29,711 nucleotides of DNA from CAZFCK01 sp964517355 (GTDB lineage: Bacteria; Desulfobacterota; Desulfovibrionia; Desulfovibrionales; Desulfovibrionaceae), in the NCBI GenBank assembly GCA_964517355.1, contig CAZFCK010000030.1, forward strand, positions 1-29,711, given 5' to 3'. Position numbers and translations under genes: made by a program. Positions 7,440 to 14,188 of this stretch are shown here, piece by piece (the first letter of the stretch is position 1; each line of letters begins with the position of its first letter). Under the pieces are notes generated by a model that was given only the letters and a program-made list of their open reading frames with translations, was not told the origin of the DNA and ran no database searches.

Positions 7440-7581
7440 ACCAAGGGGGTATTCCCCTGCTGGGGCCGAGCCCCACAACATACCATTGCAAAATGACATT
7501 GCTCCGTTATGGTAACGCAATGTGCATTCCTTTTCCGGGGGGAAAACCTCAGCCATGAGGCGCTTCCCCCCGGTCTTTTTT
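7440..7581 (+). ncRNA. Candidate structured small RNA or leader ending in an intrinsic terminator
   Basis: Successive hairpins fill this gene-free stretch: AGGGG/CCCCT (7444-7458); TGGGGC-CGA-GCCCCA (7461-7475); ACATTGC..GTTA-TGG-TAAC-GCAATGT (7496-7523); and the terminator stem at 7535-7573 followed by a T-tract. No convincing ORF is present. It could be an independent small RNA, a processed 3' end of the cimA operon transcript, or an unrecognised leader, although the next gene starts 360 bp further on. I do not recognise 6S, SRP, tmRNA or a known riboswitch class. Confidence 0.35.
7535..7581 (+). terminator. Intrinsic terminator
   Basis: CCGGGGGGAA (7535-7544) pairs with TTCCCCCCGG (7564-7573), with an inner CCTC/GAGG stem (7547-7550 / 7557-7560), followed directly by TCTTTTTTC. 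The T-tract is only on the right, so it acts on plus-strand transcription. It separates the cimA side from the ABC importer operon. Confidence 0.8.
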
Positions 7582-7785
7582 CACTTGATAATCCGCATAG
7601 CCGTCGCGGTTGTCCTGCGCCGAACGGATGGCCATGGCGGCGTAAAGATTTCCACCGGACACACTCCCCAGCCAGCCCAAAGAGAGACGGGAGACGGCGG
7701 CAGCCCTCCCCGTCCCATATTCACGACCAAAACGATAGATAATCCTTTTGAATTGCCGCTCCCGTAACGCATCGCCATTATCAAT

Positions 7786-7814
7786 TTGACCCGCCTGTAT
7801 CCGAAACGTATCTT
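7786..7814 (+). promoter_or_regulatory. Candidate sigma-70 promoter of the ABC importer operon
   Basis: TTGACC (7786-7791), a 17-base spacer, then TATCTT (7809-7814). It lies about 130 bp upstream of the binding-protein gene and downstream of the terminator at 7581, which is a sensible place for the operon promoter. The rest of the 7582-7941 spacer shows no gene. Confidence 0.4.
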
Positions 7815-7849
7815 TCTTGATTGTCAATGGCTTATCCCATGGTCCTGTG

Positions 7850-7863
7850 CGTGCCGCGGCACG
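7850..7863. promoter_or_regulatory. Perfect 14-bp palindrome in the importer leader
   Basis: CGTGCCGCGGCACG is fully self-complementary. It lies about 36 bp downstream of the candidate -10 box and could be an operator or an RNA stem; nothing in the window identifies a cognate regulator. Confidence 0.3.
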
Positions 7864-7941
7864 GCGACGGCCATGGACACGGTACGGCTGTCTGTTTCGC
7901 GGTTTTTCAGCCGCAGGTGAAACAACTCCAAAGGAGGGCGT

Positions 7942-8832
7942 ATGATCGGAAGAGGCTTGAAAAAAATGAGCGTTTGTCTGCTGGGTTGTGCCTTGCTGGC
8001 ACTCCTGGCGCAGCCGGTGTTGGCCGAGGGCATCCTCGACAAAATCGAACAGACCGGTAAAGTAACCATGGGATTTCGTGAAGGTTCGGTACCCTTTGGC
8101 TACATCGACCAGCAAGGCGAATGGGTGGGATTCGGCCTTGATCTTGGTGAAGTCTTCCACAAGGCCCTGGAAGAGAAATTTGGCAAACCAATCGAAGTCA
8201 TCAAAAAACCCATGAATCCCAAGACCAGGATTCCCCTGATTACCAACGGCAGCATCGACATCGGCATTGGTTCCACCACCATCACCCTCGCCAGAGAGGA
8301 AGTCATCGACTTCAGCCTGCCCTACTTCCTCACGGGCACGCGCCTGCTCGTCCCGAAAGACAGCGACATCAAAGAGTTCAAAGACCTGGCAGGCAAGCGC
8401 GTGGGCATGGGCAGCGGCTCCACCGCGAACATCAAGGGCATCGACAAGGCTATCGAGACCGGTCTGATCAATCCTCCTTGTGAAAAAGTGCTTTTCGAGG
8501 AGCACAATAAAGGCTTTCTTGGCCTGCAACAGGGCAAAATCCACGCCTATTTCACCGACGCCAGCATCCTGGCCGGCATGATGGCCAAAGCGGAAAAACC
8601 TGAAGATTGGAAAATTGTCGGCACCTTCCTGACCTATGAGCCCTATGGCATCCTGCTGCCGGAAAACCAGGGCGAATGGCGCGATTTCATCAACGCCGCT
8701 CTGATTCGCTCCATCAAGGACGGCACATTCCAAAAGATCTACGACAAGTGGTTCGGCCCTGACGGCGAAGTGCCCCTGCCCATGAGCGATGAATACAAAG
8801 TCATGCTCAAGGCCTTAAGTTACCCTGATTAA
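7942..8832 (+). CDS. Amino-acid ABC transporter substrate-binding protein (family 3)
   Basis: This is the periplasmic receptor of a polar amino-acid importer and delivers its ligand to the two permeases encoded next. The 296-aa precursor has a basic start and hydrophobic core (residues 4-26) with a likely signal peptidase I site after VLA (residue 28). An LLGC at 14-17 resembles a lipobox but lies inside the hydrophobic core and is less likely to be used. The mature part has the SBP_bac_3 pattern: GKVTMGFREGSVPFGYID, WVGFGLDLG, ITNGSIDIGIGSTTITLAREEVIDFSLPYF, KDLAGKRVGMGSGSTA, and DKWFGPDGEVPLP near the end. AAGGAGG at 7931-7937 supports the start. Glutamate, aspartate or glutamine is the likeliest ligand class but cannot be fixed from sequence. 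Confidence 0.93.
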   Translation: MIGRGLKKMSVCLLGCALLALLAQPVLAEGILDKIEQTGKVTMGFREGSVPFGYIDQQGEWVGFGLDLGEVFHKALEEKFGKPIEVIKKPMNPKTRIPLITNGSIDIGIGSTTITLAREEVIDFSLPYFLTGTRLLVPKDSDIKEFKDLAGKRVGMGSGSTANIKGIDKAIETGLINPPCEKVLFEEHNKGFLGLQQGKIHAYFTDASILAGMMAKAEKPEDWKIVGTFLTYEPYGILLPENQGEWRDFINAALIRSIKDGTFQKIYDKWFGPDGEVPLPMSDEYKVMLKALSYPD

Positions 8833-8870
8833 AGCGAGTTTCCAACAACATCGCGTTTCAGAATGGCCTA

Positions 8871-8910
8871 CCGGGGGGAAACCTTGCAGGCAAGAAAGGG
8901 TTCCCCCCGG
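8871..8910 (+). terminator. Intercistronic stem-loop after the binding-protein gene (attenuator)
   Basis: CCGGGGGGAA (8871-8880) pairs perfectly with TTCCCCCCGG (8901-8910), with two more G-C pairs inside. No T-tract follows. Hairpins here are typical of binding-protein operons, where they stabilise the upstream mRNA or reduce read-through so that receptor exceeds permease. The arms are identical to those of the terminator at 7535-7573. Confidence 0.6.
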
Positions 8911-8958
8911 CACACGCGGACGTAAAGAATATGGCCTTCCTGCTTTGGAGCGAACCGC

Positions 8959-9687
8959 ATGGGACTATTGCAGTACGATTTCGATTGGAGCGTGCTTTGG
9001 AAAGCGCCCTATGGAGAGATGTTCATAAACGGCATCCTGACCACGTTGCATCTCTCGCTTCTGGCCTGGTTTCTGGCTGTGGTCGTTGGCGTGACCGTCG
9101 GCGCCATGCGCGTGCAGTCCAACATGCTGCTCAGGGCGGTGGGGACCACCTACGTCCAGGTTTTCCGCAACACGCCCTTTCTGGCCCAGTTGTTTTTCTG
9201 GTATTTCGCCGGCCCCCTGCTTCTATCAAAGGCGGGGCAGGAATGGCTTTACGACAACGTGCCCAACTACGCCTATTGGGCCGGAGTCGTCGGCCTCGGC
9301 GCCTATACCGCCTCCCGCGTGGCCGAGCAGTTCCGCTCCGGCTTCATAAGCATCCCCCGCGACCAGTACCGCGCCGCATACTCAACCGGGTTGAACACGT
9401 TCCAGACGTATCGCCTGGTGATCGTTCCCTATGCCTTCAGGCTGATACTGCCCACGTTCACCACGGAATTTCTGACCTGCTTCAAGAATTCGGCCCTGAC
9501 CATGACCATCGGCGTCATGGAGCTCACCCACACGGCCTATTATGTCGATTCCTTCACTTGGCACGGTCTGGAAACAACCACGGCGGCAAGCGTGGTTTAC
9601 CTCTCCGTGGCCTGGAGCGTGATCGCCCTCATGGGGCTCATTGAACGCCGCATGCGCATCCCCGGCCTCATCGCAAGGAGGGGCTGA
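8959..9687 (+). CDS. Amino-acid ABC transporter permease (HisM/GltJ family)
   Basis: This 242-aa integral inner-membrane subunit forms half of the translocation pore. It has hydrophobic segments at about residues 23-47, 55-110 (with VFRNTPFLAQLFFWYFAGP, the family's conserved RxTPxLxQL-like segment), 125-145 and 215-232. The EAA loop that contacts the ATPase is YRAAYSTGLNTFQTYRLVIVP (about 160-180), followed by LPTFTTEFLTCFKNSAL. GGAG (8946-8949) precedes the ATG. The gene is separated from the binding-protein gene by the 8871-8910 hairpin and from the second permease by 3 nt. Confidence 0.93.
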   Translation: MGLLQYDFDWSVLWKAPYGEMFINGILTTLHLSLLAWFLAVVVGVTVGAMRVQSNMLLRAVGTTYVQVFRNTPFLAQLFFWYFAGPLLLSKAGQEWLYDNVPNYAYWAGVVGLGAYTASRVAEQFRSGFISIPRDQYRAAYSTGLNTFQTYRLVIVPYAFRLILPTFTTEFLTCFKNSALTMTIGVMELTHTAYYVDSFTWHGLETTTAASVVYLSVAWSVIALMGLIERRMRIPGLIARRG

Positions 9688-9690
9688 GAC

Positions 9691-10350
9691 ATGGACTTCG
9701 GAGTTATCGTACGCAACGCCCCATTTATCCTGGGAGGACTTGGGCTTACTTTCCAACTCGCGATTCTGGCCATTGCCGGCGGGCTGCTGCTCGGCATCCT
9801 GCTGGGGGCGGCGCGGGTTTCCAAAAGACCCTGGCTCTATTACCCGGCCAGCGCCTATATCCATTTTTTCCGGGGATTGCCGCTTATCCTGGTCATCTTC
9901 TGGATATACTTCCTCATGCCCGTCATCACGGGACGCAACCTGAACGAATTTCTCGCCGCCACGCTCTCCTTCATCGTCTATGAAGCGTCCTACTTCGCGG
10001 AAATCGTACGCGCGGGCATCCAGTCCGTGCCAAAGGGACAAATCCAGGCCGGCAAGGCTTCCGGCCTCCACTCCAGACAAATATTTCTGCTCATCGTCCT
10101 GCCTCAAGCCTTGCGCAACATGCTGCCGTCCCTCACCACGCACGCCGTAGTCATCTTTCAGGACACCTCGCTGGCCTATGTCATCGGCCTGCGCGAATTC
10201 CTCCGCCGGGTGAACCTGGTGGACGCCCGCGAAGCGCGCTCAGTGGAGCTCTATCTCTTCGCCGTCCTTGTCTATTTTGTCATCTGCTCTATCGGCACCT
10301 TTGCCGCTAAATGCATGGAAAAGAAAAACATCGCAGGAGGAGCGCGGTGA
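9691..10350 (+). CDS. Amino-acid ABC transporter permease (GltK family)
   Basis: This is the second permease subunit of the importer (219 aa). Predicted membrane spans lie at about residues 12-37, 50-75, 88-105 and 188-210. Family motifs are FFRGLPLILVIFWIYF and the EAA loop IQAGKASGLHSRQIFLLIVLP (about 112-132), then LPSLTTHAVVIFQDTSLAYVIG. It starts 3 nt after the first permease. Its TGA stop overlaps the GTG start of the ATPase gene, so translation is probably coupled. Confidence 0.93.
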   Translation: MDFGVIVRNAPFILGGLGLTFQLAILAIAGGLLLGILLGAARVSKRPWLYYPASAYIHFFRGLPLILVIFWIYFLMPVITGRNLNEFLAATLSFIVYEASYFAEIVRAGIQSVPKGQIQAGKASGLHSRQIFLLIVLPQALRNMLPSLTTHAVVIFQDTSLAYVIGLREFLRRVNLVDAREARSVELYLFAVLVYFVICSIGTFAAKCMEKKNIAGGAR

Positions 10351-11075
10351 TCGAGATCCGTAACGTAAGCCTCTGGTACAACAAACAAGCCCAGGCCCTT
10401 TTCGATATCTCAACCACTATCGGACGGGGGCAAAAAGTGGTTATCTGCGGAGCCAGCGGTTCTGGAAAAAGCACGCTCCTGCGCTGCATCAACGGACTCG
10501 AACACTTTGACAAAGGAGATATTCTCATCGACGGGGTCTCGGTACAGGCGAGGAATACGGACATCCACAAACTGCGCGCGCATATCGGCATGGTCTTCCA
10601 GCATTTCGAACTCTACCCGCACATGAAAGTGCTGCGCAACCTGACCCTGGCGCCCGAAAACGTTTTGCGCGTGCCCCCTGCCGAAGCCAGACGCAGAGCC
10701 CTGGCGCTGCTGGAGCGCGTGGGCATCGCGGATCAAGCGGAGAAATACCCCGCGGAACTCTCCGGGGGGCAGCAACAGCGCGTGGCCATCGCCAGAGCCC
10801 TGGCCATGCAGCCCAAACTCATGCTCTTCGACGAGCCCACATCCGCGCTTGACCCTGAAATGATACAGGAAGTCCTCGACGTTATGATAGCCCTCGCCAA
10901 GGAAGGCATGACCATGGTCGTTGTCACCCATGAAATGGGCTTTGCCCGGGAAGTGGCGGACAAAGTGATCTTTATGGATAAGGGGCGCATCATTGAAGAT
11001 CGCGACGCTCAAGAGTTCTTCGACAACCCGCAGCATGAACGGACCAAATTGTTCCTCAGCCGTATCTTGCGCTAA
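10347..11075 (+). CDS. Polar amino-acid ABC transporter ATP-binding protein (GlnQ/GltL family)
   Basis: This cytoplasmic ATPase powers the importer. All motifs are present in the 242-aa product: Walker A GASGSGKST (residues 35-43), Q-loop VFQHFELYPHM (83-93), signature LSGGQQQRVAIARAL (138-152), Walker B LMLFDEPTSALDPE (158-171) and the switch histidine in VVVTHEMGFA. The GTG at 10347 is chosen because AGGAGGAG (10335-10342) is correctly spaced and homology starts at VIEIRNVSLWY. An upstream in-frame ATG at 10311 would add a non-conserved basic leader inside the permease gene. The TAA stop coincides with the first bases of an E1 repeat. Confidence 0.94.
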   Translation: MIEIRNVSLWYNKQAQALFDISTTIGRGQKVVICGASGSGKSTLLRCINGLEHFDKGDILIDGVSVQARNTDIHKLRAHIGMVFQHFELYPHMKVLRNLTLAPENVLRVPPAEARRRALALLERVGIADQAEKYPAELSGGQQQRVAIARALAMQPKLMLFDEPTSALDPEMIQEVLDVMIALAKEGMTMVVVTHEMGFAREVADKVIFMDKGRIIEDRDAQEFFDNPQHERTKLFLSRILR

Positions 11076-11293
11076 AGCATGTTAATCATGAAATATGAAT
11101 GCTTTCGAGTGGTTATGAATATTGTGAAAAATGTTCTCATGAATCTCCAAAACGTTGTGATTGGCACAACTCGAATTTCCAGTGGGGAGTACATCATAAC
11201 ATTTTAATTTATTTGAAAATATGAATTAAATAGTCGCTTTTCCGGCGTCCAGGGGCCTCCCCTGGTCGTCGTGCGGGCGCGAAAGCCCGCGAC
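11073..11293 (+). repeat. E1 intergenic repeat, copy after the ABC importer operon
   Basis: An approximately 220-bp repeat whose first bases are the ATPase stop codon (TAAAGCATG). It aligns along its length with 12172-12396 and, for the right-hand ~120 bp, with the reverse complement of 1-130. The left part is AT-rich and diverged (aatgctttcgagtggtt, gaatctccaaaacg, tggcacaac). The right 50 bp are almost invariant and GC-rich. Confidence 0.7.
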
Positions 11294-11310
11294 TGTATTT
11301 TTTCTTTTTT
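11249..11310 (+). terminator. Double-hairpin terminator formed by the E1 GC module
   Basis: CCAGGGG-CCT-CCCCTGG (11249-11265) is followed by GCGGGC-GCGAAA-GCCCGC (11273-11290), GAC and then TGTATTTTTTCTTTTTT. This fits an intrinsic terminator for the importer operon. It leaves only about 45 bp for a promoter before the next gene. Confidence 0.7.
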
Positions 11311-11355
11311 CCGAAAATAGTATTTTAGGGAAATCACGACAGGAGGGAAACAGGC

Positions 11356-12174
11356 ATGGCGCTACGTATGACGGTCCTCTGTGAGGATCAGGCCCGCATG
11401 GGATTTCTGGACAAAAAATATTCCGGCCAGCACGGGCTCTCCATCCTTATTGAAGCGCAAAAGAAAATCCTCTTCGACGTGGGGCCGTCGGGCGTCTTTC
11501 TGGAAAACGCGCGCCTCGCCGGCGCTCTTCTGGACGATCTGGATTGGGTGGTTCTGAGTCACGGACACTGGGACCATACCGACGGCTTGGAAGCCCTTGC
11601 CGCATCCGGCTTGCGCCCCAAACTGCTTGCGCATCCCCAGGTCTTCGCGGACCGCCACAAGGCCAGCGGCGAATTCAACGGAATGGCCATGTCCAAAGAA
11701 CGGGCCGCCGCCCTTTTTCCTTTGACGGAATCAGCAGAGCCTGTGCAACTCGCTCCCGATATTTGGTTCCTCGGACAAATTCCCAGAACCAACGATTTTG
11801 AATCCAAGCGGACAACGTTCTTCCAGATGGTGGACGGCCGGAAAGAACCCGACTTTCTGCTGGACGACACCGCGTTGGCCCTGTGCAGGCCTGAAGGCCT
11901 GGTGGTTGTGACCGGGTGCTCCCACGCCGGTATCTGCAACATTTGCGAACATGCCAAGAGCGTGACCAACGTCAGGAACCTGCACATGGTCATCGGCGGT
12001 TTCCACCTCCTGGAAGACTCTCCGGTGGTGGACAAGACCATCGCCTATTTCACGCAGCAAAACGTGGAGCGCCTCTACCCCATGCATTGCACGGCGTTGC
12101 CCGCACTGGCCCGGTTGTGGCAAACTTTCGGCATAAAAAAGTTTTGCGCCGGCGACGTGTTGGAATTGGACTAG
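11356..12174 (+). CDS. MBL-fold metallohydrolase (COG1237-like)
   Basis: A 272-aa metallo-beta-lactamase-fold protein. Metal-binding motifs are VVLSHGHWDHTDG (HxHxDH), GCSHAGICN and GGFHLL, with a C-terminal MHCTA histidine. The GCSHAGICN and GGFHL motifs place it with the group whose archaeal members make the ribofuranosylaminobenzene phosphate precursor of methanopterin (7,8-dihydropterin-6-methyl-... synthase-like). The bacterial members are mostly uncharacterised, so no substrate is claimed. AGGAGGG (11340-11346) supports the ATG at 11356; an internal ATG at 11368 is also possible. It stands alone between two terminator-bearing repeats and its TAG stop is the first triplet of the second one. 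Confidence 0.88.
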   Translation: MALRMTVLCEDQARMGFLDKKYSGQHGLSILIEAQKKILFDVGPSGVFLENARLAGALLDDLDWVVLSHGHWDHTDGLEALAASGLRPKLLAHPQVFADRHKASGEFNGMAMSKERAAALFPLTESAEPVQLAPDIWFLGQIPRTNDFESKRTTFFQMVDGRKEPDFLLDDTALALCRPEGLVVVTGCSHAGICNICEHAKSVTNVRNLHMVIGGFHLLEDSPVVDKTIAYFTQQNVERLYPMHCTALPALARLWQTFGIKKFCAGDVLELD

Positions 12175-12396
12175 AGCATGTTTTCATAAAAAAATAATGC
12201 CTCCGGCTGGTTAAGAAATTTTTGATAAAGGTTCATAAAAACCGACCAAAACCTGTTTATTGTCTTAACATAGTAACTTTTTGAGCAGGCGTATACTGTA
12301 ACATTGTATATTTGTTGAAAGACAAGAATCAAATTGTCCGTTTTCCGGCGTCCAGGGGCCTCCCCTGGTCGTCGTGCGGGCACGAAAGCCCGCGAC
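12172..12396 (+). repeat. E1 intergenic repeat, copy after the MBL gene
   Basis: This starts with the MBL stop codon (TAGAGCATG) and runs through aatgcctccggctggttaag, aaaacctgttta and gtaacattgtat to the GC-rich module. It shares the near-invariant 50-bp right end with 11242-11293; one base differs in the second hairpin loop (ACGAAA versus GCGAAA). Confidence 0.7.
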
Positions 12397-12413
12397 TTTA
12401 TTATTTTTTTCTT
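12352..12413 (+). terminator. Double-hairpin terminator (E1 GC module) after the MBL gene
   Basis: CCAGGGG-CCT-CCCCTGG (12352-12368) and GCGGGC-ACGAAA-GCCCGC (12376-12393) are followed by GAC, then a T-rich run TTTATTATTTTTTTC. Confidence 0.7.
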
Positions 12414-12427
12414 TAAGTACGAATGGG

Positions 12428-12482
12428 GAGAGCGCGAGAGGGGAAACCCTTTTCAATGGTTTCTCCTCTCGCGCTCTCTTTT
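12428..12482 (+). terminator. Very long GC-rich hairpin with short T-run
   Basis: The arm at 12428-12448 (starting GAGAGCGCGAGAGG) pairs with 12458-12478 (ending CTCGCGCTCTC) over 21 positions with one G-T wobble and a 9-nt loop, followed by TTTT. It lies between the E1 copy and the E2 copy. It may be an additional terminator or a remnant of a palindromic element; no other copy is seen in the window. Confidence 0.55.
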
Positions 12483-12489
12483 CACGGCC

Positions 12490-12594
12490 TAGCGCATTTT
12501 CGCCTTGAAACAAGGCTCTCCCCTGAAACAATTTCCAATTGTTCCAGGGAAATGCATAAGAGCATCTAGCGCTTTTCAAGTGTGAGATGCTCTA
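12490..12594 (+). repeat. 105-bp TA-ended repeat (family E2), best-preserved forward copy
   Basis: The ends are TAGCGCAT and ATGCTCTA, inverted repeats matching at 7 of 8 positions and beginning and ending in TA. There are three internal hairpins in series: GCCTTG-AAA-CAAGGC (12502-12516), CCCTGAAACAATT/AATTGTTCCAGGG (12521-12549, one mismatch) and AGAGCATCT..AGATGCTCT (12559-12593). It has no coding capacity. The 12595-12767 stretch after it holds no recognisable gene and presumably carries the PHP gene promoter. Confidence 0.75.
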
Positions 12595-12767
12595 ATAACA
12601 AAATCGGGTTGAGGTTACGTTCCTCTCGCGCTCAATAGCGTCTTCCCGAACCGCAAGATGATTTCTCCCAAAAAAAACGTTACATTGCTTCTCGTCCGTC
12701 ACAGGAAAGCAAAGACGGTGGCGCTATCTTATTTTTCAGGAAATAATATGAAAAGGACACACCGCTT

Positions 12768-13463
12768 GTGCGTATAGATTGCCACACCCACACCACCCGT
12801 TATTCCAGTTGCTCCATTTTACATCCGAAAGAACTGTGCGCGCTGGCTGTGGGGCGCGGCCTTGATGCTGTGGTCATAACGGAGCATGGCCGCCAATGGG
12901 GGCATGACGAACTGGCGCTCCTGCGCGCTGACTTTCCCGATCTCGCCATCTTCTCCGGCGTCGAAATATCACTGCGCGAAGGTTATGACGTGATCTGCCT
13001 GACGGGGGACACGCTACTCGATCTGCCGCAATTCCCCACGCTATCCTGCCTGAAACGGGCCATATCGCCCCATCGTTCCATGATTTTCACTTTTGTGGCG
13101 CATCCGTTTCGCTTCCGCAATTTCATGACGCCGGAGCTTGCGGAAATCCTGAAGACGGTGGAAGGGATAGAGATGAACTCCGTAAATATCCTCAAAAGGG
13201 CTCCGCATGTAAGCGAGGGCAGATACAGAGCGCATAATGCGGCACTCTACGATGAAGCCAGGAAGCGCTACGGCCTTGTGCCCCTCTTCAACTCAGACGC
13301 CCATGCTCCCCAAGGCGTGGCCACGATCGCCAATGAATTGCCTGGGCCGAACGCTCCGCGGGACTGCGCGGAATTGGCCGCGCTTCTGCGCGCGGCCCCC
13401 CCTCAGGAATGGCAAAATCCGCAACAGATTGAGGCCGCACTTGATCGCTATGAGGATATCTAG
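12768..13463 (+). CDS. PHP-domain metal-dependent phosphoesterase
   Basis: A 231-aa PHP (polymerase and histidinol phosphatase) superfamily hydrolase, expected to bind a multinuclear metal centre and cleave phosphoester bonds. The metal-ligand motifs appear in order: DCHTHT (residues 4-9), VITEHG (about 36-41), FSGVEIS, TFVAHPFRFR (about 108-117) and NSDAHAPQG. It is compact, without a polymerase or kinase partner domain, and resembles stand-alone COG0613-type proteins of unknown substrate. The start is a GTG at 12768 at the conserved N terminus; AAGGA at 12752-12756 is rather distant, and the ATG at 12748 is out of frame. The TAG stop is the first triplet of a 37-bp palindromic repeat. Confidence 0.87.
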   Translation: MRIDCHTHTTRYSSCSILHPKELCALAVGRGLDAVVITEHGRQWGHDELALLRADFPDLAIFSGVEISLREGYDVICLTGDTLLDLPQFPTLSCLKRAISPHRSMIFTFVAHPFRFRNFMTPELAEILKTVEGIEMNSVNILKRAPHVSEGRYRAHNAALYDEARKRYGLVPLFNSDAHAPQGVATIANELPGPNAPRDCAELAALLRAAPPQEWQNPQQIEAALDRYEDI

Positions 13464-13497
13464 AGCATCTCACGCTTGAAAAGCGCTAAATGCTCTA
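13461..13497 (-). repeat. Solo 37-bp palindromic end of the E2 family
   Basis: TAGAGCATCT..AAATGCTCTA with inner CGCTT-GAA-AAGCG: the terminal palindrome of E2 without the remaining ~68 bp. Its first three bases are the stop codon of the PHP gene. One arm base differs from the 22322-22358 copy (AAATGC for AGATGC). It lies between two co-directional genes, about 40 bp upstream of the methyltransferase start. Confidence 0.75.
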
Positions 13498-13535
13498 AAT
13501 CCTCTTCAACAAGCCATGCAATGCAGGAGCCGGTC

Positions 13536-14123
13536 ATGCTTCATGAAAATCATCAAACCCATCCCGTATGCCCCTGGTGGTTGACCTGGACCTTCGACAA
13601 CCCGCTCCGCCGGTTGGTGCATAAGCCTGAACGGTTGTTTGCCGCGCATTTGGAATCAGGCATGAGCGCCATCGACGTAGGGTGCGGTTTTGGATTCTTA
13701 ACCTTGGGCATGGCCAGGCTCATTGGCACCACCAATGGAGGAAAGGTGCTGGCGGTCGATCTGCAAGAGCAAATGCTGCAACGGGTGCGCAAACGTGCGC
13801 GCAAAGCAGGTCTGGAGGACGTTATCCACACCCGGCGCTGTTCGGCGACTTCTCTGGAAATAGGTCCTGTTGTGGGCGATCAGCCGGCAGATTTCGCACT
13901 GGCCTTTTGGATGGCGCACGAAGTGCCGCAACAAAGCCGTCTCTTTGCCGAACTTTTCGAGGCCCTACGGCCTGGGGGGCTTCTCTTCATCGCCGAACCA
14001 CGGCTCGACGTGAATCCTAAGTATTTTGCGAATGAGCTGAAACGCATTGAGAACGCGGGGTTTCGGCTGCATGCATGCCCACACGTGGCGTTAAGCCTGG
14101 CTGCGGTCTTCACGAAACCTTAA
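13536..14123 (+). CDS. Class I SAM-dependent methyltransferase
   Basis: A 195-aa Rossmann-fold methyltransferase. The SAM-binding motif I is AIDVGCGFGFLTLGMARLIG (about residues 45-64), followed by the acidic strand VLAVDLQEQML and motif LRPGGLLFIAEPR. It also has the N-terminal CPWWLTWTFDNPLRRLVH segment typical of a group of anaerobe methyltransferases of unknown substrate. The frame is open upstream to a TTG at 13476, but that lies inside the repeat. AGGAG (13525-13529) spaced 6 nt from the ATG at 13536 decides the start. It is convergent with the carbon-nitrogen hydrolase gene; AAGGG-TTCC-CCCTT plus TT (14154-14169) between them may be a weak terminator. Confidence 0.88.
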   Translation: MLHENHQTHPVCPWWLTWTFDNPLRRLVHKPERLFAAHLESGMSAIDVGCGFGFLTLGMARLIGTTNGGKVLAVDLQEQMLQRVRKRARKAGLEDVIHTRRCSATSLEIGPVVGDQPADFALAFWMAHEVPQQSRLFAELFEALRPGGLLFIAEPRLDVNPKYFANELKRIENAGFRLHACPHVALSLAAVFTKP

Positions 14124-14188
14124 GCGTTTCTCAAAAAGACGATTTCGCGTTTCAAGGGTTCCCCCTTTTCCCACCGCTTTGGAGACAA

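Noticed and set aside
7549..8733. A 394-residue open frame antisense to the binding-protein gene and its leader
   Set aside because: It spans a terminator and a promoter region and opposes a clear family-3 binding protein; composition is that of a shadow frame.
11155..11180. TGGCAC motif resembling a sigma-54 promoter upstream of the MBL gene
   Set aside because: The GC expected ten bases after GG is missing, and the motif belongs to a repeat module found elsewhere.
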